From Xanthomonas maliensis (GTDB lineage Bacteria > Pseudomonadota > Gammaproteobacteria > Xanthomonadales > Xanthomonadaceae), in NCBI RefSeq assembly GCF_009192945.1, contig NZ_NSET01000065.1, positions 1 through 42,670 on the forward strand: a stretch of 42,670 nucleotides of DNA, read 5' to 3'. Position numbers and translations under genes: made by a program. Positions 27,296-35,763 of the stretch are shown here, piece by piece. How positions within the stretch are numbered: position 1 is the first letter of the stretch; each line of letters starts with the position of its first letter. Below the pieces are notes generated by a model, which did no database searches, had not been told where the DNA came from, and saw only the letters and a program-made list of their open reading frames with translations.

Positions 27296-29272
27296 TCAGT
27301 TCGCTACGTTGCGCTGGTTATCGCCCCGGTCCGCATCGGGCAGCACGTGGTCGGGATCGACGATCACCCGCAGCACTTTCTGCCGGGTCGGCAGCACCAG
27401 TTGCGGCGCACGCTCCTGCATCCACACTTCCACCGGCACGCGGCGATCCAGATGGCCGCCGTCGGCGAGCTCAGCGCGGACAGTCACCGGCAAGACCAGC
27501 TTCTGTTGGCTATGTAGGGTCAGCTGCACGCCCTTGGCCGGATCGTGATCGATGTAGTGCGCATCGCTGATGCCCATATCCAGTTGCCAGTTGTTGAAGT
27601 ACCAACCGCGCCACCACCAAGACAGATCCTCGCCGCTCTCGCTTTCCATCAGGCGGAAGAAATCCGACGGCGTCGGGTGGCGGTAGGCCCAGGTGGCGAT
27701 GTAGCGCTTGAACGCACGATCGAAGCGCGCCGGCCCCAGGATCTGCTCACGCAACAACACCAACCCCAACGCTCCCTTGAAGTAGATCAGCGAGTGCCGA
27801 TACGTCTCGCTGATGGCGTCGGCACGATCCATCAGGGTCGGCGCCTTCGCATCGGCCAGCAGCGGCAGGATCTCGTCGACCGGATTGCCGCCCTTGGGGG
27901 CATATTCGGAATCGCGCTTGGGCGCGTATTCGCCCTTGTTGAAGGCATCCGAGGCATAGACGTCGATGAACGTATTGAAGCCCTCGTCCATGAACGCATG
28001 CCGCCGTTCATTGGAGCCGACGATCATCGGGAACCAGGTATGGCCGATTTCGTGGGCGGTGATCCAGAACAGATCCTTGCCACCGTCCTCGAAACCGTCG
28101 AAGACGATTCCCGGATATTCCATGCCGGCGCCGTAGCCGCCCAGGTTGACCGCGGCGGGCCACGGATAGGGATACCACTGCGAGAAGTGCTCGATCGCGC
28201 CTTTGACGTATTCGGTCGAGCGTCCCCATTTGTCGGCACCAAGACCCTCGGCCGGATAGACCGACATCGCCAGCGACTGCTTGCCCTCGGGCAGGTTGAT
28301 GCGGGCTGCGTCCCAGACAAAGGCCGGCGACGCCGCGAAGGCGACATCGCGGGTATGGTCCATGTGGAAGCGCCAGGTGCGCGTGCGGCCCGTTGCCGCC
28401 GCAGCCACGTGCGCAGCCACCTCCTCGGGCGTGCGGATCACCACCGTGCGGTCGCTGCGACGCGCCTGCGCCAGCCGCTGCTGCTCGGCCGCGCTGAGCA
28501 CCTCCTGCGGATTGACGAGCGCACCTGAACCGGCGACCAGGAAGCCCTCGGGCACCGTCACCGCGTAGTCGAAATCGCCGTACTCCAGGTAGAACTCGGC
28601 ACCGAGATACGGTTGCGTGTCCCAGCCACGCAGATCGTCGTAGACCGCCATGCGCGGATACCACTGCGCGATCTCGTAGATCTCGCCCTGCTTGCTGCTA
28701 CTGACCGCCGTGCGGCCGCCCCAGGTACCGGGGATCTGGTAGCGATAACGAATATGCAGCGTCAACGTCTTGCCCTGCCCGCTCAGTGGCTGCGGCAGAT
28801 CCACCCGCAGGCGAGTGTCATCGACCAGATAAGGCACCGCCTGGCGGCCGTTGCCCATGTCGACTTCCACGCTGGCGATCTGCATGCCGTCGGTGAATTG
28901 CGTGCGCCGCGCGGGGCGGCTGGCCGCGGCACGGGCATCGGCACGGTAGATGTTCTGGTCCAACTGCAACCACAGCACGTCCAACGCATCGGGACTGTTG
29001 TTGGTATAGCGGATGGCGGCCTCGCCGCTGAGCTGATGGCTGGCGGGGTCGATACTGGCCTGCAGCCGGTAATCGGCGCGGTTCTGCCAGAAGGCCGGCC
29101 CCGGCAAGCCACTGCCGCCGCGATAGGCAGTGGGCGGTTCCGGCAACTGCAACGGGGCGAACAAGGCCTGCGGATCGAAACCGCTATCGCTGGCCGGCGC
29201 GGCAAACGCCGGGGCCACCAGGCTGGCCAGCAGGAAGGGAACGGAGGCGAAGCGGCGCAAACGAGGGCTCAT
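27296..29272 (-). CDS. Exported M1-family metallopeptidase
   Basis: A 658-residue zinc aminopeptidase-like protein with a signal peptide ending AFAA near residue 25. The zinc site HEIGH is at 407-411, and the third ligand E430 lies 18 residues on in DEGFNTF. The exopeptidase motif normally read GAMEN is here GAGMEYP (381-387): the asparagine is replaced by tyrosine, so N-terminal specificity may differ from classic aminopeptidase N. Domains: beta-sandwich to about 300, catalytic thermolysin-like domain 310-580, short C-terminal part. Start 29272 has AGGA upstream. Followed by a hairpin, apparently monocistronic. Probably periplasmic peptide degradation. Confidence 0.9.
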   Translation of the reverse strand: MSPRLRRFASVPFLLASLVAPAFAAPASDSGFDPQALFAPLQLPEPPTAYRGGSGLPGPAFWQNRADYRLQASIDPASHQLSGEAAIRYTNNSPDALDVLWLQLDQNIYRADARAAASRPARRTQFTDGMQIASVEVDMGNGRQAVPYLVDDTRLRVDLPQPLSGQGKTLTLHIRYRYQIPGTWGGRTAVSSSKQGEIYEIAQWYPRMAVYDDLRGWDTQPYLGAEFYLEYGDFDYAVTVPEGFLVAGSGALVNPQEVLSAAEQQRLAQARRSDRTVVIRTPEEVAAHVAAAATGRTRTWRFHMDHTRDVAFAASPAFVWDAARINLPEGKQSLAMSVYPAEGLGADKWGRSTEYVKGAIEHFSQWYPYPWPAAVNLGGYGAGMEYPGIVFDGFEDGGKDLFWITAHEIGHTWFPMIVGSNERRHAFMDEGFNTFIDVYASDAFNKGEYAPKRDSEYAPKGGNPVDEILPLLADAKAPTLMDRADAISETYRHSLIYFKGALGLVLLREQILGPARFDRAFKRYIATWAYRHPTPSDFFRLMESESGEDLSWWWRGWYFNNWQLDMGISDAHYIDHDPAKGVQLTLHSQQKLVLPVTVRAELADGGHLDRRVPVEVWMQERAPQLVLPTRQKVLRVIVDPDHVLPDADRGDNQRNVAN

Positions 29273-29351
29273 TGCAGAATCCTGCGGCGGGGGGATCACC
29301 GAAATCTTAGAACAGAGCAAGCCGATGCGGTCGCACGAGCGTGACGTCAGC

Positions 29352-29798
29352 TCAACGCGCGCGCAGCGAGGCCAGTCGCACCGCGCCGTCGCCGTGCTTG
29401 CCCAGCACATCGCCAGGATTGCTCAGGCGACAGCGGCGCAACGACAGGCATCCACAGCCGATGCATTCGCTCAGTTGATCGCGCAGGTCCTGCAACTCGG
29501 CGATACGCGCATCCAGCTGGGCGCGCCAGCACGCCGACATGCGCGCCCACTCCGCGCGCGTGGGCGTGCGCTGCGCCGGCAGCAGCGCGAACGCCGCCAG
29601 CACCTGCTGCAATGGAATTCCCAGCCGCTGGGCAACACGGATCACCGCAATGCGGCGTAACACATCGCGGGCATACCGCCGTTGATTGCCAGCGGTGCGC
29701 AGGCTGCGGATCAACCCCTTGCGTTCGTAGAAGTGCAGGGCCGACACCGCCACGCCGCTGCGCTTGGCCACCTCGCCCACCGATAGCTCCTGCCCCAT
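29352..29798 (-). CDS. soxR: Redox-sensitive regulator SoxR
   Basis: A 148-residue MerR-family activator that senses redox-cycling compounds through a [2Fe-2S] cluster. The N-terminal winged helix begins [26 protein letters not shown], followed by a dimerisation coiled coil, then the cluster cysteines in [12 protein letters not shown] (C-x2-C-x-C-x5-C). Start 29798 is at a plain ATG with no stronger upstream alternative. Divergent from an MFS exporter gene with a SoxR box between them, so SoxR probably activates that exporter rather than a soxS gene, as is usual outside enterics. Confidence 0.95.
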   Translation of the reverse strand: MGQELSVGEVAKRSGVAVSALHFYERKGLIRSLRTAGNQRRYARDVLRRIAVIRVAQRLGIPLQQVLAAFALLPAQRTPTRAEWARMSACWRAQLDARIAELQDLRDQLSECIGCGCLSLRRCRLSNPGDVLGKHGDGAVRLASLRAR

Positions 29799-29802
29799 CG
29801 CC

Positions 29803-29833
29803 TTGACCTCAACCTTGGTTGAGCAAGCATGCT
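29803..29833 (+). promoter_or_regulatory. SoxR-controlled promoter and SoxR box for the MFS gene
   Basis: The perfect palindrome CTCAACC-TT-GGTTGAG (29808-29823) lies directly on -35 TTGACC (29803-29808), with a 19-base spacer to CATGCT (29828-29833). E. coli soxS has the same plan: -35 merging into CCTCAAG, a box ending CTTGAGG, and a 19-base spacer that only oxidised SoxR can use. Confidence 0.8.
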
Positions 29834-29893
29834 GCCCCGCGCTCACTCGGCGCAACCACCTGCGTCGCCCACCGCAGCGTCTCCGGAGATCCG

Positions 29894-31264
29894 ATGACCG
29901 ACCGCACCTGCCCCGCATCCACCCCTGCTGCTACAGCGGCACGCAGGGCAGACAGCATCCTCGGAGCGCGCTATCGGGCGACAACCGGGGCGATGGTGAG
30001 CCTGGTCGCACTTGGCGCCTTCGAAGCGATGGCGGTGGCCGCAGCGATGCCATCGGTGGTCCGCGCACTCGCTGGCGTGGCGCTGTACGCGCTGGCCTTC
30101 AGTGCGACGCTCGCCGGCAGCGTGGTCGGCATGACCATCGCCGGTCGGGGCTGCGATCGTCATGGACCCGCCCGCATGCTCGCGCTGGGCATGGTGTGCT
30201 TCGTGGCCGGGCTGTTGGCCGCTGGCCTGGCGCCAGGAATGCCGCAACTGATCGCTGGGCGACTGCTGCAGGGGGTGGGCAGTGGCGCCTATGTGGTGGC
30301 GCTGTATGTGTTGGTGGGCCGCCTGTATCCACCTGCGCTCAGGCCCCAGGTGCTGGCGGCCTTCTCCGCCGGCTGGGTGGTGCCCTCGCTGGTCGGGCCC
30401 AGCGTTGCCGGCTGGATCGTCGGCCAGTTCGGCTGGCGCTGGGTCTTTCTGGCCGTGCCGATGCTGGCCGTGCCGATCACCGCGCTGCTGTGGCCAGCGA
30501 TCCGTACCCAGGGCCGTGTTGGCGGGGCCGCGACCGCGCACGCAGGTGCACTTGGATGGGCGATTGCCGCGGCGGCGGCAATCCTGAGCATCTCCGTTGG
30601 CGCTCGGTTGCACGGCGCCGGCGCCGCCGCCTTGGTGGTGCTGGCCAGTGCGCTCACCGCCGTGTGCGCCTGGCGCCTGCTGCCGGCCGGCACGTTGCGG
30701 CTGGCACGCGGGCTACCGACGGCCGTTGCGCTGCGCGGCATTACCGCCGCCGCGTTCTATGGCGTGGAAGCCTTCCTGCCATTGCTGCTGACGCGCGAGC
30801 GGGCGCTGTCACCGTGGTTGGCCGGGCTCGCGTTGAGCGTGGGCGCACTGGGTTGGTCGGCCGGTTCCTGGTTGCAAGGTCGCCGCCGCCTGCCGACGCA
30901 ACGCACGGGCTTGCCTGCACTGGGTGTGCGCTGGCTCCTGCTCGGCCTGGCAATCAACAGCGGCGCGCTGTGGCCAGCGTTCCCGGTCGTGGTGGCGATC
31001 GCCGGCTGGGGCCTGTGCGGTGTCGGCATGGGGCTGCTGCTGCCCAGCCTGTCGGTGCTGGCACTGGCGAATACGACACAGCAAGGGCGTAGCAGCGCCG
31101 CGCTGCAATTGGGCGAAGCGATCAGCGTGGCGAGCGTGCTGGCGATCGCCGGAACGCTGTTTGCGCTGCTGCTACCACGGGTACCCGCGGCCGCCTACCT
31201 GGGTCCTTTCGCACTGTGTTGGCTGCTCGCGGTGGCAAGCCACTGGCTGGTGCAGCGGCTGTAA
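29894..31264 (+). CDS. MFS transporter, probable SoxR-regulated drug exporter
   Basis: A 456-residue major facilitator superfamily protein of about 12-14 helices. The MFS motif A appears as [13 protein letters not shown] after the second helix, and [15 protein letters not shown] matches the export-type helix-4 region, so drug or metabolite efflux is likely. Start 29894 has GGAG six bases upstream, giving a 25-residue hydrophilic tail before helix 1. It is divergent from soxR and its promoter holds a SoxR box. In Pseudomonas and others SoxR also controls MFS or RND exporters, so this is expected to expel redox-active compounds. Substrate unknown. Confidence 0.9.
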   Translation: MTDRTCPASTPAATAARRADSILGARYRATTGAMVSLVALGAFEAMAVAAAMPSVVRALAGVALYALAFSATLAGSVVGMTIAGRGCDRHGPARMLALGMVCFVAGLLAAGLAPGMPQLIAGRLLQGVGSGAYVVALYVLVGRLYPPALRPQVLAAFSAGWVVPSLVGPSVAGWIVGQFGWRWVFLAVPMLAVPITALLWPAIRTQGRVGGAATAHAGALGWAIAAAAAILSISVGARLHGAGAAALVVLASALTAVCAWRLLPAGTLRLARGLPTAVALRGITAAAFYGVEAFLPLLLTRERALSPWLAGLALSVGALGWSAGSWLQGRRRLPTQRTGLPALGVRWLLLGLAINSGALWPAFPVVVAIAGWGLCGVGMGLLLPSLSVLALANTTQQGRSSAALQLGEAISVASVLAIAGTLFALLLPRVPAAAYLGPFALCWLLAVASHWLVQRL

Positions 31265-31475
31265 CGATCGGCGCTGGCGTCATCGCCTCGCCGGCGGGTG
31301 CGGGCCGCCAGCCGTCGTCAAGCACGCATGTGCGGTTTGCTCGGACGACTGCCGCCGGCTGCAGCACTGTCCGTCGCGCGCCTTGCCGGCACCGGTGTGA
31401 TCTGCGCATGCGATGCGTCGGCCAGAAGCGCCGCGCCTACAGACCGACAGCACACCGGTTCGCGCTGTCACGCGA

Positions 31476-31492
31476 TGGTCAAATTTTGACCA
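31476..31492. promoter_or_regulatory. 17-bp perfect palindrome (possible operator)
   Basis: TGGTCAAA-T-TTTGACCA is a perfect inverted repeat with a one-base centre. It is far more AT-rich than the surroundings and lies next to TTGACA. It has operator character, but no regulator is assigned. Confidence 0.5.
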
Positions 31493-31531
31493 CCCCTCTT
31501 GACAGCCTTGCGGGCCGGGGGCCGAGACCAC

Positions 31532-31577
31532 TTGTCCACAGCCTTGTGCAGTTTTCATCCACAGGGGGTGTGGAAAA
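31532..31577. other. Cluster of three DnaA-box-like 9-mers
   Basis: TTGTCCACA (31532-31540), TCATCCACA (31555-31563) and, on the minus strand, TTTTCCACA (31569-31577) each differ from the DnaA consensus TTATCCACA by one base. The last two face each other and form a hairpin with a GGGGG loop. No dnaA gene is visible here. Confidence 0.4.
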
Positions 31578-31662
31578 CCCCGCCACTGCAGATACGGCGT
31601 CGGCCCCGCCAGACGTCACGCCGCTCCACCCTACCCGGCCGACGCCGGCGCACGGCTTGCGC

Positions 31663-32829
31663 TTAGTCGACGATGACGTGCGGGACGAAGCGCGAGCTGT
31701 CGCGGGTGATCGGGCCATCGTCGTCGCGCATGCCCAGTCCGGCGGCACGGTCGGCGACCACCCAGCTGCCTACCAACGCATGCCGGCCCGCGAACACCGG
31801 CAGCGGATGATGCGCCTGCAGGATTGCCGGACCATCCGGATACGGGCCATCGGTCTGCGCGACCAGCCCCTGCGCGGTCACCAGAGCGATGTTGGCGCCC
31901 TCGCGCGACAGCAGCGGCTTGCGCACCCAGCCTGCCGATGGCGCCTCATTGCCGTCGGCAAAGCGTGCCGGCAGCAGATTGGGATGACCTTGATGGCGTT
32001 CCCACAGCAAGGGCAGGATGCCCTTGTTGCTGAGCACCGCCTTCCAGGCCGGCTCGATCAGGCGAACGCGGTTGGCGCACAGCGCCGGACCGAAGCGTTC
32101 TTCCATCATGAATTCCAGCGGGTACAGCTTGAACAAGGTGTGGATCACCTGATCCTGGGTATCGGTGAACCAGCCCTCGGCGCTCAGGCCGATGTCCTCG
32201 ATGGCCACTTCTTCGGTCGCGATACCCACCTGGTGCGCGCAATCGCGCAGATAACGCACGGTCGCCTGATCCTCCAGCGAATCGCGCACCGCGGAGAAAT
32301 GCATCCGCGGGCCGATCGCGCCGTCCAGCGCCAGCGTGCCCAGCGTCTCGCACAGCAGGTCCTGGATCAGGTTGTACTGATCCGTGCCCGGCGGCAGCGC
32401 GCCGTCGGCGATGCGTTGTTCGAGCCACAACCACTGGAAGTACGCCGCTTCGTACAACGACGTCGGCGTGTCGTAATTGAGCTCGTAGAGTTTGGCCGGG
32501 CCGTCGCCGGCATAGGCCAGGTCCATGCGTCCGTACAGATGCGGGTCGCGGTTTTTCCACGAGGCGGCGATCCAGTCCCAATAGAACGCCGGGATGGCCA
32601 GCCGACTCAGCAATGCGTCCGAGCCGACCACCTCGTCGACCAGCTGCATCGCCATGTCATGCAGCTCCTGGGTAGGCGCCTCGATGTCGTCCTCGATCTG
32701 CCGCAGCGAAAACGCGTAGTAGGCCTGTTCGTCCCAGTACGGCTCGCCATCGATGGTGTGGAAGTGGAAACCGAGCGACTCGGCCTGGTCGCGCCAGTCC
32801 GGGCGCTCGGCGATGGCGATGCGTCGCAT
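31663..32829 (-). CDS. yjfC: Glutathionylspermidine-synthase-like ATP-grasp ligase
   Basis: A 388-residue protein of the C-terminal synthetase domain type of glutathionylspermidine synthase, an ATP-grasp amide ligase. It lacks the amidase half. Pieces typical of the YgiC/YjfC group are visible: YYAFSLRQIEDDIEAPTQEL, WDWIAASWKNRDPHLYGRMD, LYELNYDTPTSLYEA, and the end VADRAAGLGMRDDDGPITRD. Substrate and product are unknown; these proteins are predicted to join an amino-acid or peptide to an amine. Its ATG (32829-32827) begins one base after the stop of the DUF1190 lipoprotein gene, so the pair is translated together. It ends the six-gene cluster. Confidence 0.9.
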   Translation of the reverse strand: MRRIAIAERPDWRDQAESLGFHFHTIDGEPYWDEQAYYAFSLRQIEDDIEAPTQELHDMAMQLVDEVVGSDALLSRLAIPAFYWDWIAASWKNRDPHLYGRMDLAYAGDGPAKLYELNYDTPTSLYEAAYFQWLWLEQRIADGALPPGTDQYNLIQDLLCETLGTLALDGAIGPRMHFSAVRDSLEDQATVRYLRDCAHQVGIATEEVAIEDIGLSAEGWFTDTQDQVIHTLFKLYPLEFMMEERFGPALCANRVRLIEPAWKAVLSNKGILPLLWERHQGHPNLLPARFADGNEAPSAGWVRKPLLSREGANIALVTAQGLVAQTDGPYPDGPAILQAHHPLPVFAGRHALVGSWVVADRAAGLGMRDDDGPITRDSSRFVPHVIVD

Positions 32830-32830
32830 G

Positions 32831-33406
32831 TCAGCCGCCGAAGCCGCTGCTGCGGCCACCACCGAAGGAGCTGCGCGCAGCGGCACTGGAACCGAAACCC
32901 GAGCGCGACACGGTGATCGCCCGCGTTGGCATGTCGATGGCGCCACTGCGGCCACGCACGGTGCCGATACGGTCGCTGGCCAGGTCGCCGTTGGGCTTGT
33001 AGAAGCCGCCGCTGCGATAGTCGCGATACAAGGGGATGGCGCCACCATAGCGATAGCCGTAGCTGCCCCCGCTGGTCATATTGCCCAGCGCATAGCCGAG
33101 CAGGAAACCACCCATCGGCGGAATCCAGCTGTGCTGGCCCTGTTCGTCCACCTCGGTGCAGCTGCCGAACTGGGCATCGCACTCATAGCGGCTGCCGAAG
33201 CGCGGCGCCGATTGCCGGTGCTTGGCGGTGGCTTCGTCGTAGGCCTTCAGGCACTGCTCGATGCTGCCCTGTTCCTGCTTGAGCTGATAACAGTCCGACG
33301 CCGACTGCAGCACGACGCCGGTTTCCGGCTCGGACCCGCAGCCGGTCAGCAGCGCCGCCGGCACGGCGGCCATCAAGGTGAGCTTGAGATTGCGCGAGCG
33401 TTTCAT
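32831..33406 (-). CDS. yjfM: DUF1190 lipoprotein (YgiB/YjfM family)
   Basis: A 191-residue predicted lipoprotein: the signal ends in LLTGC, so Cys23 would be lipidated. The region SASDCYQLKQEQGSIEQCLKAYDEA with spaced cysteines is characteristic of DUF1190, and the tail is rich in Gly, Ser and Arg (RSSFGGGRSSGFGG). Function is unknown. In E. coli a member of this family always sits beside a glutathionylspermidine-synthase-like gene, as here. It follows the DUF350 gene by about 11 bases. Confidence 0.88.
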   Translation of the reverse strand: MKRSRNLKLTLMAAVPAALLTGCGSEPETGVVLQSASDCYQLKQEQGSIEQCLKAYDEATAKHRQSAPRFGSRYECDAQFGSCTEVDEQGQHSWIPPMGGFLLGYALGNMTSGGSYGYRYGGAIPLYRDYRSGGFYKPNGDLASDRIGTVRGRSGAIDMPTRAITVSRSGFGSSAAARSSFGGGRSSGFGG

Positions 33407-33417
33407 GCCAGGCTCCG

Positions 33418-33822
33418 TTACGGCGTGATCGCCGCGGCGTTGATCAGGCCGACCGATACCGAGACGCCCGCCGAGAAGATTCCCGCCGAGATGACGTTGT
33501 CGGTGATCTGCCGCGAGATCCGCCCCGCCACCAGGTTGGCCAGCAGATGGGCCACGACCTGCACCACCACAGCGACGCCGCCCCAGATCAGCGCGTCGAG
33601 CAGGCTGACCGAGTGGCTGATCGCCGAGTGCAAGGGCAGCGCGATGCCGATCAGGTTGCCGGCAAGCGCAGTCGCCGCTGCGGCATTGCCCTGACGTAAC
33701 AAGGTGAAATCGCGATGCGGGGTGACCAGCGTTACCACCACAGTGGCGATGACCAACACGCCCAGGCCGGTACCGACATAGGAAAGAAAGGCGAGCAGGC
33801 TGTGCAGAGTGATCGGAGTCAT
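33418..33822 (-). CDS. yjfL: DUF350 inner-membrane protein (YjfL family)
   Basis: A 134-residue membrane protein with four predicted helices, matching the DUF350/UPF0719 family. The pattern LLRQGNAAAATALAGNLIGIALPL in the middle and NLVAGRISRQITDNVISAG near the end are typical. Function is unknown, though it is consistently encoded with PspA-type and ATP-grasp proteins. Start 33822 follows GATGAGGAAGG-like upstream context with the DUF2491 gene stop about 30 bases before. Confidence 0.88.
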   Translation of the reverse strand: MTPITLHSLLAFLSYVGTGLGVLVIATVVVTLVTPHRDFTLLRQGNAAAATALAGNLIGIALPLHSAISHSVSLLDALIWGGVAVVVQVVAHLLANLVAGRISRQITDNVISAGIFSAGVSVSVGLINAAAITP

Positions 33823-33850
33823 GGCAGGACCGGAATGAGGAAGGAGAGGC

Positions 33851-34519
33851 TCAGGTGATGTCCAGGTCGGCCTGGGTGACGTCGATCCCGACCGCATAGG
33901 TGATGCAGAACTCGTTGGGACCGGAGTCTTCGCCGGTGACCAGCAGGAATTCGTCGCGCTGCAGTTCGGGCACCGCGCGACTGTAGAGCATGGCGTAATG
34001 GGTCAGGTCGCCATCGGGGCGCGGCGGCTGGTAGCGGTACAGCACTTCGTCGTAGGCGATCGCCGGGATACGCCCGAGCGTGTCGGTGGACTGGGTCGCC
34101 CGCTCCCAGCGCTTGCCCGCATAGTCGATCTGCGCGGCACCCAGGTGCGGATGCTGCAGCACGAAATCCTGAAACGCCTGCTTGCTCTGCGGGTTGACCG
34201 TCTCGCAGAACACGAAGGCCTTCATCGCCTCGACATCGCCGCCGACGGTGGTGACCTGCAGAAACGCATCGTCGTCGAGATAGAAGCGATGCAAGGCATA
34301 ACCATCGCCCAGATCGACGTAGCCGTAGCAGGGAATGCCCTGATTGCCGCCAGGCAGCTCGGCCGTCATCGCCTCCGGCGCCATGCGATACAGCGTGGTG
34401 TCGATGGCGACCTGCCCGCCGACCCGCAATCCCAGCGGCAGCGCATGGCCAATCGCACCGCTGCCGGTGGGCAACGGCGGAGGTTGCGGTTGGCCGAACA
34501 ATTTATTGAAGAAGCTCAT
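33851..34519 (-). CDS. yjfK: DUF2491 protein (YjfK family)
   Basis: A 222-residue soluble protein of the DUF2491 family; no signal or membrane segment. Typical regions are LPLGLRVGGQVAIDTTLYRM, YGYVDLGDGYALHRFYLDDDAFLQV and LLVTGEDSGPNEFCITYAVGIDVT. The function is not known. Two starts are close (34525 and 34519); 34519 (MSFFNKLFG) is preferred because AGGTG lies 8 bases before it. It is third in the cluster, about 458 bases after the PspA-like gene and 28 bases before the DUF350 gene. Confidence 0.88.
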   Translation of the reverse strand: MSFFNKLFGQPQPPPLPTGSGAIGHALPLGLRVGGQVAIDTTLYRMAPEAMTAELPGGNQGIPCYGYVDLGDGYALHRFYLDDDAFLQVTTVGGDVEAMKAFVFCETVNPQSKQAFQDFVLQHPHLGAAQIDYAGKRWERATQSTDTLGRIPAIAYDEVLYRYQPPRPDGDLTHYAMLYSRAVPELQRDEFLLVTGEDSGPNEFCITYAVGIDVTQADLDIT

Positions 34520-34977
34520 CGTCATGCACCTGTGGGCAATCGGGATGGAAAGGCGACGGACGCAGACACGCCCGGCCGGGTGATGGCCTGCGCGGAGACC
34601 GCTGCTCGGCCAGGTCGTACAGCATCGCATGGACCGACAAGCGGGTTTGTTCGCGCAGCGTCCAGCGGACGATGCCGAAGGATCGCAGTGGCAACGCGGT
34701 CATGTGCCGAGGCGCGCTGATGCCGGCGCGCGATCGCGGCAGGTCGCCGACGGAGATGGCAAGCACTGGCCCGACCTGCTGCACGCTAGCGTATCGGTCG
34801 CGGTCGTTCCGCGATCGCAGGGCCCCTCAGTCGCACCACGGCCCCGCGCTGATCGACCAGCACCTCGGCCTGCACCTCATGGCGTACAAGCCCCACGCGC
34901 CGCGTCACACGGCGTCGCGCTGCAGGTTGCGCTGGTCCAACCTTGCGCATGGCGCATCCTGTGCCGTGGCCGCTCGC
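34520..34977. other. Unusually long gap inside the yjf-like cluster
   Basis: 458 bases between two genes that belong to one cluster whose other gaps are tiny. On the minus strand a frame from 34784 (GTG) or 34703 (ATG) runs to 34503, overlapping the DUF2491 gene start. Its first 35 codons after 34703 are strongly GC-ending, and the sequence (for example RSFGIVRWTLREQTRLSVHAMLYDL) could be a real small protein, but there is no family cue. I do not call it. Confidence 0.35.
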
Positions 34978-35751
34978 TCAGCTGTCGCTGCGCGGCACCT
35001 GCTGCACGTCGCGGACCTGGCCGATCAGCGGCGCGGTGCCCCCGGCGTTGTCGTGACCCAGCTGCTGGGCCGGCTTCTTGAAGCGGGCCAGCACGGCGGC
35101 GGCATTGGACTCGCCGTCCATCAGCCCGGCAGCCGCCAGCCGACGGTTCAGGTCGCCGTCGCCGCTGGAGGATTCCAGCTCCTCGGCCGATTCGATCCGC
35201 GCCGCCGTCTCGGCCTGGCGCGACTTGATCCGCTCCAGCGACTCCAGCGCCGAGCCCATCTTGCTATTGGCACCGGAATGGCGCGCGGCGATGGCAGCCT
35301 GCGCACGCTGGACGGCATCGGTCGCCTTGACGGTATCGATCTGCTGACGCATGCCGCGCAGCTGGTTCTCGGTCTTCTGGATGGTGGCCTTGAGGGTGAG
35401 GACCGACTGATCCAGCGCCGCCTTGGTGGTCTTGTCGCCAGCGTCCTCGCTTTCCAGCGCCGCCAGCTTCACCGCCACGTCGTGCGCCAGCGCCTCGTCG
35501 CCCTTGGCCAGCGCACCTTCGATATAGCGGGTGTACTCGGCCATTTTGTCGGCGCGCGCGTCGATCTTCTGCTGCGCCAGCTTGCTCTGCGCCATCAGCT
35601 TGGTCAGCTCTTCGCGCGAGCGGGTGAGCTGGGTTCCGGCATCGCGCATTTCCTGATCCAGGATGCGCAGCGCATTGGCATCGACGGCCTTCTGTCCGGC
35701 CTCATGTGCGCCGCCGCGCAGCAGCGTGATCAGCTTGGAAAAGATACTCAT
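34978..35751 (-). CDS. yjfJ: PspA/IM30-family membrane-stress protein (YjfJ type)
   Basis: A 257-residue PspA/IM30 protein. It opens with MSIFSKLITLLRGG, an amphipathic membrane-binding helix, followed by nearly 180 residues of charged coiled coil (for example SKLAQQKIDARADKMAEYTRYI) and a disordered tail. Proteins of this family polymerise on the inner membrane and keep it sealed under stress. The lack of pspB/C/F genes and the DUF2170/2491/350/1190 company place it in the YjfJ branch rather than classic PspA. It starts 13 bases after the DUF2170 stop, so the two are probably co-translated. Confidence 0.92.
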   Translation of the reverse strand: MSIFSKLITLLRGGAHEAGQKAVDANALRILDQEMRDAGTQLTRSREELTKLMAQSKLAQQKIDARADKMAEYTRYIEGALAKGDEALAHDVAVKLAALESEDAGDKTTKAALDQSVLTLKATIQKTENQLRGMRQQIDTVKATDAVQRAQAAIAARHSGANSKMGSALESLERIKSRQAETAARIESAEELESSSGDGDLNRRLAAAGLMDGESNAAAVLARFKKPAQQLGHDNAGGTAPLIGQVRDVQQVPRSDS

Positions 35752-35763
35752 GACAACAGGCCC

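Larger units (their letters stand above)
31265..31662. other. Structured intergenic region between convergent genes
   Basis: About 400 bases between the convergent ends of the MFS gene and the yjfC-like gene. It contains a 17-base palindrome (31476-31492), a TTGACA at 31499-31504 without a matching -10, and three DnaA-box-like 9-mers (31532-31577) partly arranged as a hairpin. For a region between two gene ends this is more structure than expected. No protein-coding frame is convincing. Confidence 0.5.
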
